A stretch of DNA of 64,000 nt from Polyangium sp. 6x1 (GCF_029946515.1 NZ_JARZHH010000029.1:1-64000), one strand, 5' to 3'. Shown: positions 8,191-17,072, numbered from the stretch's first letter. Made by a program: numbers and translations. The notes: generated from the sequence alone by a model not told the origin.

Positions 8191-8640
8191 GTGAGCACCG
8201 AGATCATCGACGTCCGCGGGTTCGACCATCCCGGCGAAACCACGAGGATCCTCGCCCCCGGCTCGTCGGATCCGTCGACGATCGGGGCGTGACGCAGCTC
8301 GACCTCCTCGCGCGCGTCCTGCTCGGCGGCGTCTACGTCGACCTCACGCTCCACCAGGGAAATGCCCGCGCCCGCGCCAGCGTGGACGCCTATGGCGATT
8401 TCGGCGCGGTGCATTCGATGGCCGCGTCCGCGTACATCAAGAGCCGCGGCGACGAGCACTTGAAGACCGTGGTCGCGGACAAACGCGAGCGGCGCCTGGC
8501 TCTCGTATACGCTGCCGAGCGACAAGCAGCGGCTCGGCTGGGTCGAGGTCGAGCACCTCGATCGGTGGGGCCGCATGGGCCCGGTGCGCGCGTCCCACGA
8601 GAGCACGAGCCTACGCGCGGGGATCGCCTTTCGATTCTGA
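8191..8640 (+). pseudogene. Frameshifted gene of about 150 codons, unknown family
   Basis: Three consecutive stretches show strong third-position GC and protein-like composition but lie in different frames. 8191-8292 opens with GTG (VSTEIIDVRGFDHPGETTRI) and ends at a TGA. 8289-8484 lies in the next frame (VTQLDLLARVLLGGVYVDLT). 8485-8640 returns to the first frame (ASGAWLSYTLPSDKQRLGWV to IAFRF, stop). Joined, they would give one soluble protein of about 150 residues. The two shifts nearly compensate, so this is a decayed gene, a pair of sequencing errors, or less likely overlapping genes coupled at the GTGA at 8289. No family is recognised. Confidence 0.5.
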
Positions 8641-8720
8641 TGGAGCGGGATCTGCGGCGCGTGTATTCGTGGGCTTTTCCAGGAGCGTCACGCTATCTTT
8701 CCCCCCGAGGTCTGCTGGTG

Positions 8721-11700
8721 ATGTCCGCCGAGGTGATGGAGGGGGCGATCTTTGCCGGGCGTTACCGGCTGATCCGCCGCCTCGCCACGGGCGCCATGGG
8801 CGCGGTGTATGAGGCTCGCCACCTCGGGACGGACCGCCGGTTGGCGCTCAAGGTGATGCTCTCCCACATCATCGAGCGTCCCGAGCTCCGGCGGCGGTTC
8901 GAGCTCGAGGCGCGGATCACCGCGCACATCGAGAGCCCGTTCCTCGTCGAGGTCTTCGATGCGGGGGTCGACGAGGCGACAGGGGTGCCGTTTCTCGTCA
9001 TGGAGCTGCTCCGCGGCGAGGAGCTCGGGCGATGTCTCCGGCGCGTGGGGCGATTCTCGTTCGAGGAGACGCTCGCGTGCCTCCATCAGACGGCGCTCGC
9101 GCTCGACAAGACGCACGCGGCGGGGATCGTCCATCGCGACCTCAAGCCGGCCAATCTTTTCCTGAGCGTGCGCGAGGGGGGCGACCGGCGTATCAAGATC
9201 CTCGATTTCGGCGTGGCGAAAATCGTCGCCGAGGGCACCGCCCGCGGAGGCGCGACCCAGACCGTGGGGACGCCGTTGTACATGGCGCCCGAGCAGTTCC
9301 GTGGCCAGCGCGTCTCGGCGGCGACGGACATTTACGCGCTCGGGATGATGGCTTATGCCTTCCTCGTCGGCGAGGCGTACTGGGCCGACGAGAGGACCGA
9401 AGAAGACAACCTCGTCGCCTTTGCGCTCAGCGCGGCCTACGGCCCGGTGGAGTCGGCGATGGAGCGCGCGTCGAGGAAGGGCGTCCTTCTGCCCGCCGGT
9501 TTCGACGTGTGGTTTGCGAAGGTGACCGCCGTGGACCCAGACGAGCGTTTCGCGACGGCAACCGCAGCGGTGCGCGCGCTCGGCGACGCGCTCGGGATCG
9601 TCGAAATGGGGGCGCTCGCCCTGCCCGATCCGGCCCTTCTCCACGAGCCATCGGCGGCGGAGACGAGGGCCGCTACGGCGGGGGACGGCGGGCTCGAGGA
9701 CGGCGGGGCAGGACAAGGCTCGGAAGCGATAGCTTTGGGAGAGACGGAGCCGGCGTCCCAAAAGGGCTCGACGCTCGGGGATTCGACGCCGGAGATCGGG
9801 TCTCGCGGGCTCACGAGAGACGAAGGGAGTGCCATTCCCATCGAGCGGGCGGCCCCGGCGCCCACGCCGCTCGCTCCCGGGCGCCCGCGCGTGTGGGGCG
9901 TCCGAGCGATCACCGGCGGCCTGATTCTGGCGGTCGTGGGCGCATGGTTCGTCCACCGCAATGCGCCGTCTGCGCCCCTGCCCCCGCCCGCTCCCCTCGT
10001 TGTTTCCCCCTTGCAATCGACGTCATCGGTCCTCGGCTGCCCCGTCTTCGAGGCGTCGGGCATCGACGAGCCCTCCGGGTGGATGGGCGCCGCGGCGGCG
10101 TCCCTTTTTTGCGACCGAGCCAGCGTCCTTTTGGGCGGCTCTGCCACACGGACGCTCGCCCCTGCCGAGCTCCTCGCGCTCCCGGCGCAGCCCGTGGACC
10201 GGTTCCCCGAGGATCCCTATGCCGCGCCCGATACCCGCGCGAAATCCATCGACGCCGCCCGTCGCCGAGCGGCAGCCTATGCCGATGGTCAGGTTGTCCG
10301 GGAGAATACCGGCTTCCGGATCACGGTCACCCTCCGCCGGCCCGACGGGGCGGACCTCGACCACGCCGTCGGCACCGGGCGTTCCCTCTACGAGGCTCTG
10401 CGGGGCGCGATGAACCCCCTGGCCGAGCGGGGCGCGCTCCCCGTCGCGGCCACGCTCGACGCCACGATGGCGGATTTTTCGCGCGCCCGAGACGTCGGCG
10501 GCGCCCTCGCGCTCTTCGATCTTGCTGCAGCCATGAGCAACAACGCGGGCGGGCTCCCGGACGAATGCTCCCGCGTCGCGGCGAGGAGCGCCGACCTCGC
10601 GGAGCTAGGGCCCGCCGAGGCCCGCCATTGCGCCTACACGCTCGGCCTCCCGCTGCCAGAGGTACGTCTTTCCCCCCGCGGCGACATGGCATCCCCCGGC
10701 GAGCTCGCCGCGCGCGCCCGTGTCGAGCACGTGGTTCGACGGGTGGACGATCCGGCGTCGATTGCCGAGCTCGAGCGCCGCTTCGCGCACGAAACGACGC
10801 CCCGCGGGCGCTCGACGCTCGCGACGACCCTCTCGTGCCTCCTTCAATCGGGCGACCCGAAGCGGGCCGCGGAAATGTCATTGCTCGCGGTCGCCGCGGA
10901 GCCGAGGAATCCGATTGGCGAGGGCTGCGCGCCTTGGCTCCAGCTCCTGGCCGTGACGTACGGCACCACGAGCGCCGAGGCGTCGCTGCGGGCCATGCAG
11001 GCATGGGTGCCGTGGAACAGCTATGGGTGGCTGTATCAGGCGAAGCGCCTGGGAGACAAGCACAACGCCCTCACGTATGCCCGGCGCGCGTACGTGCTCT
11101 CGCCGCTGGACATGTCCGTCGCAGGCACGCTCGCGGACACGCTCCTCACCTCCGGCGCGCGCGAGGAGGCCCGGGGCATTGCGCTCGCGCTGGCGACGGG
11201 TGGTGCACCCGTCCACCGCGTGGCCAGCGATCTTCTCCTCGTGCGCATCGAGGCGAGCGAGGCACGATTGGGCGCGGCTCTCGCGCGCGCAAAGCGGGCC
11301 ATGGTCGTCTCCGCGGACGATGCAGGCTGGCAGCGCGTCCAGCGGTTCGAAATCGCCTGGCGCGCTCTGCAGATTGCGCTCGTCCTCGGCCGCGCGCAGG
11401 AGATCGCCGATCTCGTCGTGGAGCGCTTCCTCGAACCCGAGCCGCCGCCGCTCGACGGCGCGTACCTCGACGTCCCACTCCGGCTCCCCGCCATTTGCGC
11501 GCACGCCTCGCCCGCCGTTTCGCGGCGCTGCTTCACCCGATTCCGCGAGCTCCGGCAACGCCTGTCGTACAGCGCCCTCCCGGACGCCGACGCCTTCACG
11601 GACGGGGCGGAGCGTTATGCAAAGGGAGACTTTGCCGGCGCGGCGCGCGCATTCCGGCCCCTGCTCCGGACGCCGGGCCCGTTCGTCGAGGTCCTCGCCG

Positions 11701-11969
11701 AGCCGATGATCGAGACGTTCGAGCAGACGGGAGAGAGCGAGCTCGTCGCCAGGCTGGAGGCGGCGCTCGCCGATCGCTCCGCGGAGCTGAATGGGGCGAG
11801 CCTCGCGCTGGTACGCGCCGCGCGTCGGGCGGCGAAGCAAGGGGATGGCGATCGGGCCCGGGCGCTCGCGAATCGAGTGCTGGAGGCGTGGTCGGTGGCG
11901 GATGAGACGGTCCCCGCGGTGGCGGAGATGCGCCTGCTTGCTCAGGAGGGGCGGCGCGCGGCGCGGTGA
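8721..11969 (+). CDS. Transmembrane Ser/Thr protein kinase with large C-terminal sensor region
   Basis: A 1082-residue Hanks-type kinase. The N-terminal kinase domain (about 14-280) has the glycine loop LATGAMGAVYEA, catalytic Lys44, HRDLKPANL (His138, Asp140), DFGVAK (Asp162) and MAPEQ, so it should be active. A charged linker of about 120 residues precedes one transmembrane helix at about 397-415. The remaining about 660 residues are Ala/Arg/Leu-rich and helical, TPR-like in places, and predicted outside the membrane. The start at 8721 (MSAEVMEGAIFAGRYRL) follows GAGG at 8707-8710. The gene ends only 4 bp from the convergent lipoprotein gene. Beyond that lies an FHA-domain activator, a natural reader of phosphothreonine. 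Confidence 0.92.
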   Translation: MSAEVMEGAIFAGRYRLIRRLATGAMGAVYEARHLGTDRRLALKVMLSHIIERPELRRRFELEARITAHIESPFLVEVFDAGVDEATGVPFLVMELLRGEELGRCLRRVGRFSFEETLACLHQTALALDKTHAAGIVHRDLKPANLFLSVREGGDRRIKILDFGVAKIVAEGTARGGATQTVGTPLYMAPEQFRGQRVSAATDIYALGMMAYAFLVGEAYWADERTEEDNLVAFALSAAYGPVESAMERASRKGVLLPAGFDVWFAKVTAVDPDERFATATAAVRALGDALGIVEMGALALPDPALLHEPSAAETRAATAGDGGLEDGGAGQGSEAIALGETEPASQKGSTLGDSTPEIGSRGLTRDEGSAIPIERAAPAPTPLAPGRPRVWGVRAITGGLILAVVGAWFVHRNAPSAPLPPPAPLVVSPLQSTSSVLGCPVFEASGIDEPSGWMGAAAASLFCDRASVLLGGSATRTLAPAELLALPAQPVDRFPEDPYAAPDTRAKSIDAARRRAAAYADGQVVRENTGFRITVTLRRPDGADLDHAVGTGRSLYEALRGAMNPLAERGALPVAATLDATMADFSRARDVGGALALFDLAAAMSNNAGGLPDECSRVAARSADLAELGPAEARHCAYTLGLPLPEVRLSPRGDMASPGELAARARVEHVVRRVDDPASIAELERRFAHETTPRGRSTLATTLSCLLQSGDPKRAAEMSLLAVAAEPRNPIGEGCAPWLQLLAVTYGTTSAEASLRAMQAWVPWNSYGWLYQAKRLGDKHNALTYARRAYVLSPLDMSVAGTLADTLLTSGAREEARGIALALATGGAPVHRVASDLLLVRIEASEARLGAALARAKRAMVVSADDAGWQRVQRFEIAWRALQIALVLGRAQEIADLVVERFLEPEPPPLDGAYLDVPLRLPAICAHASPAVSRRCFTRFRELRQRLSYSALPDADAFTDGAERYAKGDFAGAARAFRPLLRTPGPFVEVLAEPMIETFEQTGESELVARLEAALADRSAELNGASLALVRAARRAAKQGDGDRARALANRVLEAWSVADETVPAVAEMRLLAQEGRRAAR

Positions 11970-11973
11970 GCAC

Positions 11974-13968
11974 TCAGTTGCAGGACTTGCCGCACACGGT
12001 CTGGACTTCATTGACGCAGACGTTGTCCCAGGCCGTGTTGCAGCAATAGGGATCCACGCTGCAGATGCTCGCCGCGCAGCCCGGGGAGACGAGGGGCGGG
12101 ACGTCGCAGCCCGAGGTGAGAGGATCGCCTTCGGTGCAGAGCGTGTGATCACACGCGCCGGAGACACATTGCACGCTGTTCCCCACGCTCTGGACCTCGT
12201 GGACGCATTGGTTGTCCCAGGCGGTATTGCAGCAGTAGGGATCCGCGGTGCAGATGTTCTTCACGAGGGAGCCGCACATCGTGTCGAGGGCAGCGCCCGT
12301 GGTGCAGGCGGAGTGGCTGCACCTGCATTCCAAGCTGTTCGCCACGGTCTGGACCTCGGCGACGCATTGGCTGTCCCAGGCCGTCTTGCAGCAGTAAGGG
12401 TCCGCGGCGCAGACGCTCGTCACGACAGCGCTGCACCCACCCGCGAGCTTATCCCCTGTGGCGCAGACGGAGTGGCTGCACGACGTGGGACCGCACGCAT
12501 TGCTGTTCGCCACGGTCTGCACCTCGGCGACGCATTGGGTATCCCAGGCCGAGCTACAGCAATAGGGGTCCGCGGCGCAGACGTGGGTCACGACAGCGCT
12601 GCTCCCGTCGGCGAGCGGCGCGCCCGGCGTGCACGCGTCGTGGGAGGAGACGATCGCCGACGCAGTCGGGTCCTCGGAGATGGCCGTGGGCTCATTGAGG
12701 AAGACGGTGACCACGTGCCGCCACAACGGAACGTCGACATCCGACATGCAATCGTAGTAAGCCTCCTCCGGCGCCGGGCTCCTCCCCTGGCAGCCCCCCG
12801 CCCAGCCCGCTCCGCACGCCCAGGAATCAATGCAATTCTGTGGCGCGGAAGGATCCTCGCAGAGCCGATCGGCCATGTACACTTTGCCTGCTTGCCAAAC
12901 GTCGCTGTGGCACGTGCTCATGGTGACGCCGACGCCCGGGTTCGGGAAGATGTTGCCGTAAAACGCACCCTCGGGATAGGTGAACACCTGCCGCTCGGTG
13001 GCGGGATAGGTAGCGCCGGACATGGGCTGCACGATGGGAGCGGGCGCCGAGCCCCCGCCAGGGCTCGCCGGTGCAACCAAAATGCTGAAGTACGCCTTCC
13101 CGGGTTGACCGTTCGGGGCCGTGCTCACGTCCGCGGGGCACGTGAACGTGATGGGGCCATTCCCATCACCGAATTCTTGGACGAAGCCTGCATAAAATTG
13201 CGAGGCCCCCGGGACGCTCGGGGACTGCTGGCCGGGATCACACCCGTGAATTCCTTTGCACACGCGCACCTTGGCCACGCCGCTCCGTTGCAAGGTCACG
13301 GGTTGACCACGATTGCAGATCCCCACGAATTCTGGCTGCCAGCCGCTTCCGACCTGGATTCCATTCCGGAGCGTGGTCTGGACCCGGACCTTGCTCGCCG
13401 GTTGAAACGCGCTGGTGTTCACAGGATGAGCCCCGCTGCCATTCGGGATGCGTATCGAGATGGGGACGTGCTTGTTCCGCGCGTTCATCCGCGCAAGGAC
13501 GCAAGCGGAGACGATTTCGCGACACGCGGACGTGGCGGGCGCATTCCACCAGCTCCCGAACGGGGACGTCGCGTCGCAAAGTCCGAGCTGGCCATGCCAC
13601 GGGGAGGACGTCGCAGAAGATTCCACGACCCTCGTGGGACCAAGCGCGCACGAGACGACGTACTCCATGAGCTTCTCGGCGCTCGTCGATGTGCCCGTGT
13701 CGAACAGGCCCGGGATGTTCCCGTTCGCCGAGAGGGTGGCGTCGAAGTCGTCGAGCGGATGCTGCCAGACGTTTTGCAAGAGCGCGAGGTTTGCGTTGGA
13801 GCCGAGCGTTTCGGTCGGGAGCCCATTCTGCGGCATCTCGAAATCAGGCGTGGACAGCGGCTGCTGCGTCGAGTCCGTGGCCTCTTCGAGCGTATCTTCT
13901 GCTCCACACCCCATCCCGAGGATGCCGGGCACGAGGGCAAGCGAGGCGAGGAAGCGTCGAACATTCAT
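11974..13968 (-). CDS. Cysteine-rich lipoprotein with four PYCC/WD repeats
   Basis: A 664-residue lipoprotein. The signal peptide MNVRRFLASLALVPGILGMGC ends in a lipobox (LGMGC). Residues about 30-430 show no recognised family but contain paired cysteines. The C-terminal about 225 residues (complement of 11974-12655) hold four repeats of about 50 residues with the pattern CxxDPYCCxxxWDxxCVxEVQ. This disulfide-rich module is seen in secreted myxobacterial proteins and is probably used for adhesion or matrix binding. The gene is divergent from the FHA-sigma-54 activator. A near-consensus sigma-54 promoter at 13981-13997 points into it, although the implied RNA start would be almost at the ATG. 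Confidence 0.8.
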   Translation of the reverse strand: MNVRRFLASLALVPGILGMGCGAEDTLEEATDSTQQPLSTPDFEMPQNGLPTETLGSNANLALLQNVWQHPLDDFDATLSANGNIPGLFDTGTSTSAEKLMEYVVSCALGPTRVVESSATSSPWHGQLGLCDATSPFGSWWNAPATSACREIVSACVLARMNARNKHVPISIRIPNGSGAHPVNTSAFQPASKVRVQTTLRNGIQVGSGWQPEFVGICNRGQPVTLQRSGVAKVRVCKGIHGCDPGQQSPSVPGASQFYAGFVQEFGDGNGPITFTCPADVSTAPNGQPGKAYFSILVAPASPGGGSAPAPIVQPMSGATYPATERQVFTYPEGAFYGNIFPNPGVGVTMSTCHSDVWQAGKVYMADRLCEDPSAPQNCIDSWACGAGWAGGCQGRSPAPEEAYYDCMSDVDVPLWRHVVTVFLNEPTAISEDPTASAIVSSHDACTPGAPLADGSSAVVTHVCAADPYCCSSAWDTQCVAEVQTVANSNACGPTSCSHSVCATGDKLAGGCSAVVTSVCAADPYCCKTAWDSQCVAEVQTVANSLECRCSHSACTTGAALDTMCGSLVKNICTADPYCCNTAWDNQCVHEVQSVGNSVQCVSGACDHTLCTEGDPLTSGCDVPPLVSPGCAASICSVDPYCCNTAWDNVCVNEVQTVCGKSCN

Positions 13969-13980
13969 GCCTCGCGCCCA

Positions 13981-13997
13981 GGCAAGACCCGTGCCCG
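13981..13997 (-). promoter_or_regulatory. Candidate sigma-54 promoter for the cysteine-rich lipoprotein
   Basis: On the minus strand the sequence reads GGGCAC-GGGTC-TTGC, differing from the sigma-54 consensus TGGCAC-N5-TTGC at one base of the -24 box and keeping the essential GG and GC at the right spacing. The predicted RNA start (about 13970) is 2 nt before the ATG at 13968, so the message would be leaderless or the true start would be downstream. That weakens the call. A motif GTGCAACACC lies about 80 bp upstream (complement of 14045-14054) and resembles repeats upstream of the promoter on the other side of the activator gene. Confidence 0.4.
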
Positions 13998-14101
13998 CTT
14001 GCTCGGCGCGTGGCTCCGCGCCCGCGCCTTCCGACGCGCGTTGCGGTGTTGCACCCCCTGTTCCACCCGGGGGCGCGCGCCTCGGCGACGCCTGGGATCG
14101 G

Positions 14102-15514
14102 ATGGTGTATGCAGCAAACGCGATGATCGACGGCCCCGACAGCAGGACGCTCTCCTCCACCGAAGAGCCCAAGGAGCTCGGCGACGCCCACCACCGCCCC
14201 CACCTGTTCCTCGTCCTCGAGGCGCACCGCCCCCTCGCCCCGCCCGCGCGCGTCGCGCTCGCGAAGTTCGACGAGATCGACATCGGCCGCGGAGCCACCC
14301 GGCAGATCGCGGCGACGACCGCCTCGCGGGCCCGACGCCTCACGATTCATACCGATGATCCCCGCATGTCGGCGACCCACGCGCGCCTCGGCAAGCTGCT
14401 CCAGCGCTGGGTCGTCGACGATGCCGGATCCAAGAACGGCTCGTTCGTCAACGGCATTCGAACGACACGGGACGAGCTCGAGGACGGTGACCTGATCGAG
14501 CTCGGACAAACTTTTTTCCTCTACCGGGAAGCCCTTCCTTGCGATCCAAACGATCCTCCCGTGCTCGACCGGACGGCCTTGCGTCCGGCGGCCCCGGGCC
14601 TCGCGACCGTGCTGCCCGAGCTCCACCGCGTGTTCGAGAGGCTCGTCCCCATTGCGCGCTCGACCGTCTCGGTGATCCTCGAAGGCGAGACCGGCACCGG
14701 CAAGGAGGTCATGGCGCGCGCCCTGCACGCGCTCTCCGGGCGCCCCGGCGATTTCGTCGCCGTCAATTGCGGAGCGCTCCCCAAGGACCTCGTGGAGGCC
14801 GAGCTCTTCGGCCACAAAAAGGGGGCGTTTTCGGGGGCCACCGAGGATCGCCTCGGCCTCGTCCGAAGCGCCGACCGGGGCACGCTGTTCCTCGACGAAA
14901 TCGGCGACCTGCCGGCGCCGGCCCAGGCCGCCTTGCTGCGGACCCTGCAGGAGCGCGAGGTCCGTCCGATCGGCGGCACGCGCTCGATCCCCGTCGATCT
15001 CCGCGTGATCGCCGCGACCCACCGCTCCCTCGAACGGATGGTCGCCGCAGGTTCCTTTCGCGCCGATCTCTGGAACCGGCTGGCCGGCCACAAGGTCGAG
15101 CTTCCCCCGCTGCGCGCGCGCCGCGAGGATCTCGGCCTGCTCGCCGGCGCGATCCTCGACCGCCTCCCGCCCGAGCAGGCGACGCGCATCCGGATCCGCC
15201 CACGCGCGGCGAGGGCGATGCTCCGCCATGATTGGCCGGGAAACGTGCGGGAGCTGGAGAAGTGCCTCGGGACGGCGGTCGTGCTCGCGGGAGAGGAAGG
15301 GCTTTTGGAGATCGAGCACCTCCCCGCGGCCGTGCAGCGCGCGCTCGAAGGGCTCTCGACCGAGGAGTCTGCGCGGCGGGACGAGCTCGTCGCGCTCCTC
15401 CGGGAACACGGCGGCAACATTACCGCGGTCGCGAAGGCGATGGGAAAGGCGCGGATGCAAGTCCAGCGCTGGATGAAGCGGTACGGCATCGAGGCGGAGC
15501 GGTTCCGGCGATAG
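14102..15514 (+). CDS. FHA-domain sigma-54-dependent transcriptional activator
   Basis: A 470-residue enhancer-binding protein. The N-terminal FHA domain (about 40-140) has the phosphothreonine-binding marks IGRG, MSATHARL and DDAGSKNGSFVNG. The AAA+ domain has Walker A GETGTGKEV, the sigma-54 contact loop as GAFSGA (usually GAFTGA), Walker B GTLFLDEIGDLP, and the arginine-finger region. A Fis-type helix-turn-helix closes the protein (NITAVAKAMGKARMQVQRW). There is no receiver domain, so activity is likely set by a Ser/Thr-phosphorylated partner. The start could also be the ATG at 14123. It is flanked by candidate sigma-54 promoters on both sides and lies near a Ser/Thr kinase gene. Confidence 0.93.
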   Translation: MVYAANAMIDGPDSRTLSSTEEPKELGDAHHRPHLFLVLEAHRPLAPPARVALAKFDEIDIGRGATRQIAATTASRARRLTIHTDDPRMSATHARLGKLLQRWVVDDAGSKNGSFVNGIRTTRDELEDGDLIELGQTFFLYREALPCDPNDPPVLDRTALRPAAPGLATVLPELHRVFERLVPIARSTVSVILEGETGTGKEVMARALHALSGRPGDFVAVNCGALPKDLVEAELFGHKKGAFSGATEDRLGLVRSADRGTLFLDEIGDLPAPAQAALLRTLQEREVRPIGGTRSIPVDLRVIAATHRSLERMVAAGSFRADLWNRLAGHKVELPPLRARREDLGLLAGAILDRLPPEQATRIRIRPRAARAMLRHDWPGNVRELEKCLGTAVVLAGEEGLLEIEHLPAAVQRALEGLSTEESARRDELVALLREHGGNITAVAKAMGKARMQVQRWMKRYGIEAERFRR

Positions 15515-15528
15515 TCGCGGGCGCCGCC

Positions 15529-15558
15529 GCGCAACCCGGAGCGCAACAGCGCAACACC
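15529..15558 (+). promoter_or_regulatory. Candidate activator-binding repeats (GCGCAAC x3)
   Basis: Three direct copies of GCGCAAC begin at 15529, 15541 and 15549, the last extending as GCGCAACACC. They lie about 90-120 bp upstream of the RNA start predicted from the sigma-54 promoter at 15622-15638, a usual distance for enhancer-binding protein sites. A matching GTGCAACACC is found on the minus strand at 14045-14054, upstream of the lipoprotein promoter on the other side of the activator gene. Binding by that activator is an inference. Confidence 0.4.
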
Positions 15559-15621
15559 AAGCGGACGCGCGAACGCCCTGCTTTTCATCGTGTTTCGGCC
15601 TGGGCCATGTGCTCCTCGCGG

Positions 15622-15638
15622 CTGGCACCCGGCTTGCC
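15622..15638 (+). promoter_or_regulatory. Sigma-54 promoter for the secreted protein at 15706
   Basis: The sequence TGGCAC-CCGGC-TTGC matches all ten fixed bases of the sigma-54 consensus at the exact spacing (GG of the -24 box at 15624-15625, GC of the -12 box at 15636-15637). The RNA start would be near 15649, giving a 5' leader of about 57 nt before the ATG at 15706. It lies directly downstream of a sigma-54 activator gene. Recognition is by pattern only; no expression data are available. Confidence 0.7.
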
Positions 15639-15705
15639 TGGCCCCCCCGGCGCCGGCATCCCGTAGCGCCGGTGCAGCCAACGCTTCATCGAGGAACCAG
15701 CCACA

Positions 15706-16305
15706 ATGAACTCATTCATGACTCAGGTGCTCAAGCCGATCGCGCTCTTCACTGCGGCCTGCGCGGGGAGCTTCATTGTCGCGCATGCCACGCCCGCGCA
15801 GGCGTCGCGCGCGATCGTCCACGCCTCCGCGTGCACCATCGAGACCGAATACAACGCCGACTACAAGATCTCGGCGAACGGCATCGCGAACGCGAGCAGC
15901 GATCCCTTCGGCGCCCGCGCGCGCCGGGTGTACTGTCCCGTTCCGGACGAGAATGGCAACTCGATCAATCAAACGGGTTCGACGCTCGACGTGCTGTACG
16001 TGTCCGGCATCGACAACAACAACGACTCGCCGAACTACATCAACCTCGAGCAGGACAGCCGGGTCATCGCCCAGACCTGCGTTCGCTCGTACAGCGGCGC
16101 GGCCGCGATTTGCTCGAACTGGGTGGAGCTCACGTCGGGCACGTACACGGGGGCCTTCGACACCAACATCGCCGCCTTTACCGGCACCAACGATCCCGTG
16201 CCCTTCCTGAAATCCCACCCCGATTATTACCCCGTCCTCCTGGTCAACCTGCCGAAGAGCGGCATCTACGGCTGGAGCAGCCTGTCCGGGTTCAGCACGT
16301 TCTGA
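15706..16305 (+). CDS. Secreted protein, unknown; putative sigma-54 target
   Basis: A 199-residue exported protein. The signal peptide MNSFMTQVLKPIALFTAACAG continues to a cleavage site near ATPAQA. The mature part is Asn/Ser/Tyr/Thr-rich (GIDNNNDSPNYINLEQDSR), a composition typical of secreted beta-rich proteins, with four cysteines that could form two disulfides. No family is recognised. It is preceded by a strong sigma-54 promoter candidate and by the gene for an FHA sigma-54 activator, so it is probably that activator's target. A perfect 9-bp stem follows 14 bp after the stop. Confidence 0.78.
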   Translation: MNSFMTQVLKPIALFTAACAGSFIVAHATPAQASRAIVHASACTIETEYNADYKISANGIANASSDPFGARARRVYCPVPDENGNSINQTGSTLDVLYVSGIDNNNDSPNYINLEQDSRVIAQTCVRSYSGAAAICSNWVELTSGTYTGAFDTNIAAFTGTNDPVPFLKSHPDYYPVLLVNLPKSGIYGWSSLSGFSTF

Positions 16306-16318
16306 GCCTCGCCGTCGT

Positions 16319-16355
16319 GGGGCCGGCAGCTCCCCGCGCGGGCGCGGCCGGCCCC
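16319..16355 (+). terminator. Candidate terminator hairpin
   Basis: A perfect inverted repeat, GGGGCCGGC at 16319-16327 and GCCGGCCCC at 16347-16355, with a 19-nt loop, 14 bp after the stop of the secreted protein gene. There is no T-run, as is common in very GC-rich genomes, so intrinsic termination is uncertain, but position and stem quality fit an RNA 3' end. Confidence 0.4.
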
Positions 16356-16406
16356 CTCGCTCGGTCCAGCATGACGAATCTCCCGTGTCCCCGTCGAGGT
16401 GGCGAA

Positions 16407-17072
16407 ATGATCTCGAACCCTTCCGAAAATGCGCGCGGCGGCGCCGCTCTCTTCGTCCGCTATCTCCTCCCTGCCCTCATGGGCATTGCCGCCGGCGTCG
16501 GTTCCTCCGTGTTGCTCGCGCGACCGGCCGTGCCGGCCGCGAGCAAGGATGCTCCCGCGCCCCAGGCCGCGTCCCCCGCGAAACGCCAGGACGGGCCTGC
16601 GCCCGCGACCCCCCAGGCCCCCCTCGGCCCGGTCACGGCGCGGCTCTCGGCGCTGGAGGAGCGCGTCGATTCCCTCGCCCCCACGAATGCGCCCGCCGAT
16701 CCTGCGGAGCGCGAGGAGCAGCGCCGCCGCTTCGAGGCTGTCGTCGAGTCGATGATCGATCGCCACGAGCAAGCGCCCGTCGATCCCACGTGGTCCAGGA
16801 CGACGAACGCCGCGTTGCGACCCGCGCTCGACACGCTCGTCCGGGAAAACGCGGACGGGACCACGCTCGAGGGGCTCGACTGCCGGACGAGCTCCTGCGT
16901 GGCCACGCTTTCGTTTTCGTCCTATGCCGCCGCGCAGCAGGGCCTCGATCGTTATGTGACGAAGTTTTACAGCGTCAATTGCGTGCGCACCGCGAAGCTC
17001 GACGATGCGCCCGAGGATCCGGCTGCGCCCGTTCAGGCCCAGCTCGTCTTCCAGGATTGCAAACGCGACTGA
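16407..17072 (+). CDS. Membrane-anchored protein with extracytoplasmic domain, unknown
   Basis: A 221-residue product. The start at 16407 is chosen for the GAGGTGG site ending at 16402; an in-frame ATG at 16371 is an alternative. One hydrophobic helix (YLLPALMGIAAGVGSSVLLA, about residues 17-36) anchors it. An Ala/Pro-rich linker of about 40 residues follows, then a helical stretch and a C-terminal domain with three cysteines (LDCRTSSC and VNCVR). The pattern of an anchor, a proline spacer and a small disulfide domain is frequent among myxobacterial periplasmic proteins. No family is recognised. Confidence 0.65.
   Translation: MISNPSENARGGAALFVRYLLPALMGIAAGVGSSVLLARPAVPAASKDAPAPQAASPAKRQDGPAPATPQAPLGPVTARLSALEERVDSLAPTNAPADPAEREEQRRRFEAVVESMIDRHEQAPVDPTWSRTTNAALRPALDTLVRENADGTTLEGLDCRTSSCVATLSFSSYAAAQQGLDRYVTKFYSVNCVRTAKLDDAPEDPAAPVQAQLVFQDCKRD

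Noticed and set aside
11791-14358. 855-codon plus-strand frame antisense to the cysteine-rich lipoprotein
   Set aside because: The opposite strand carries a signal peptide and four PYCC repeats; this frame has no domain pattern.
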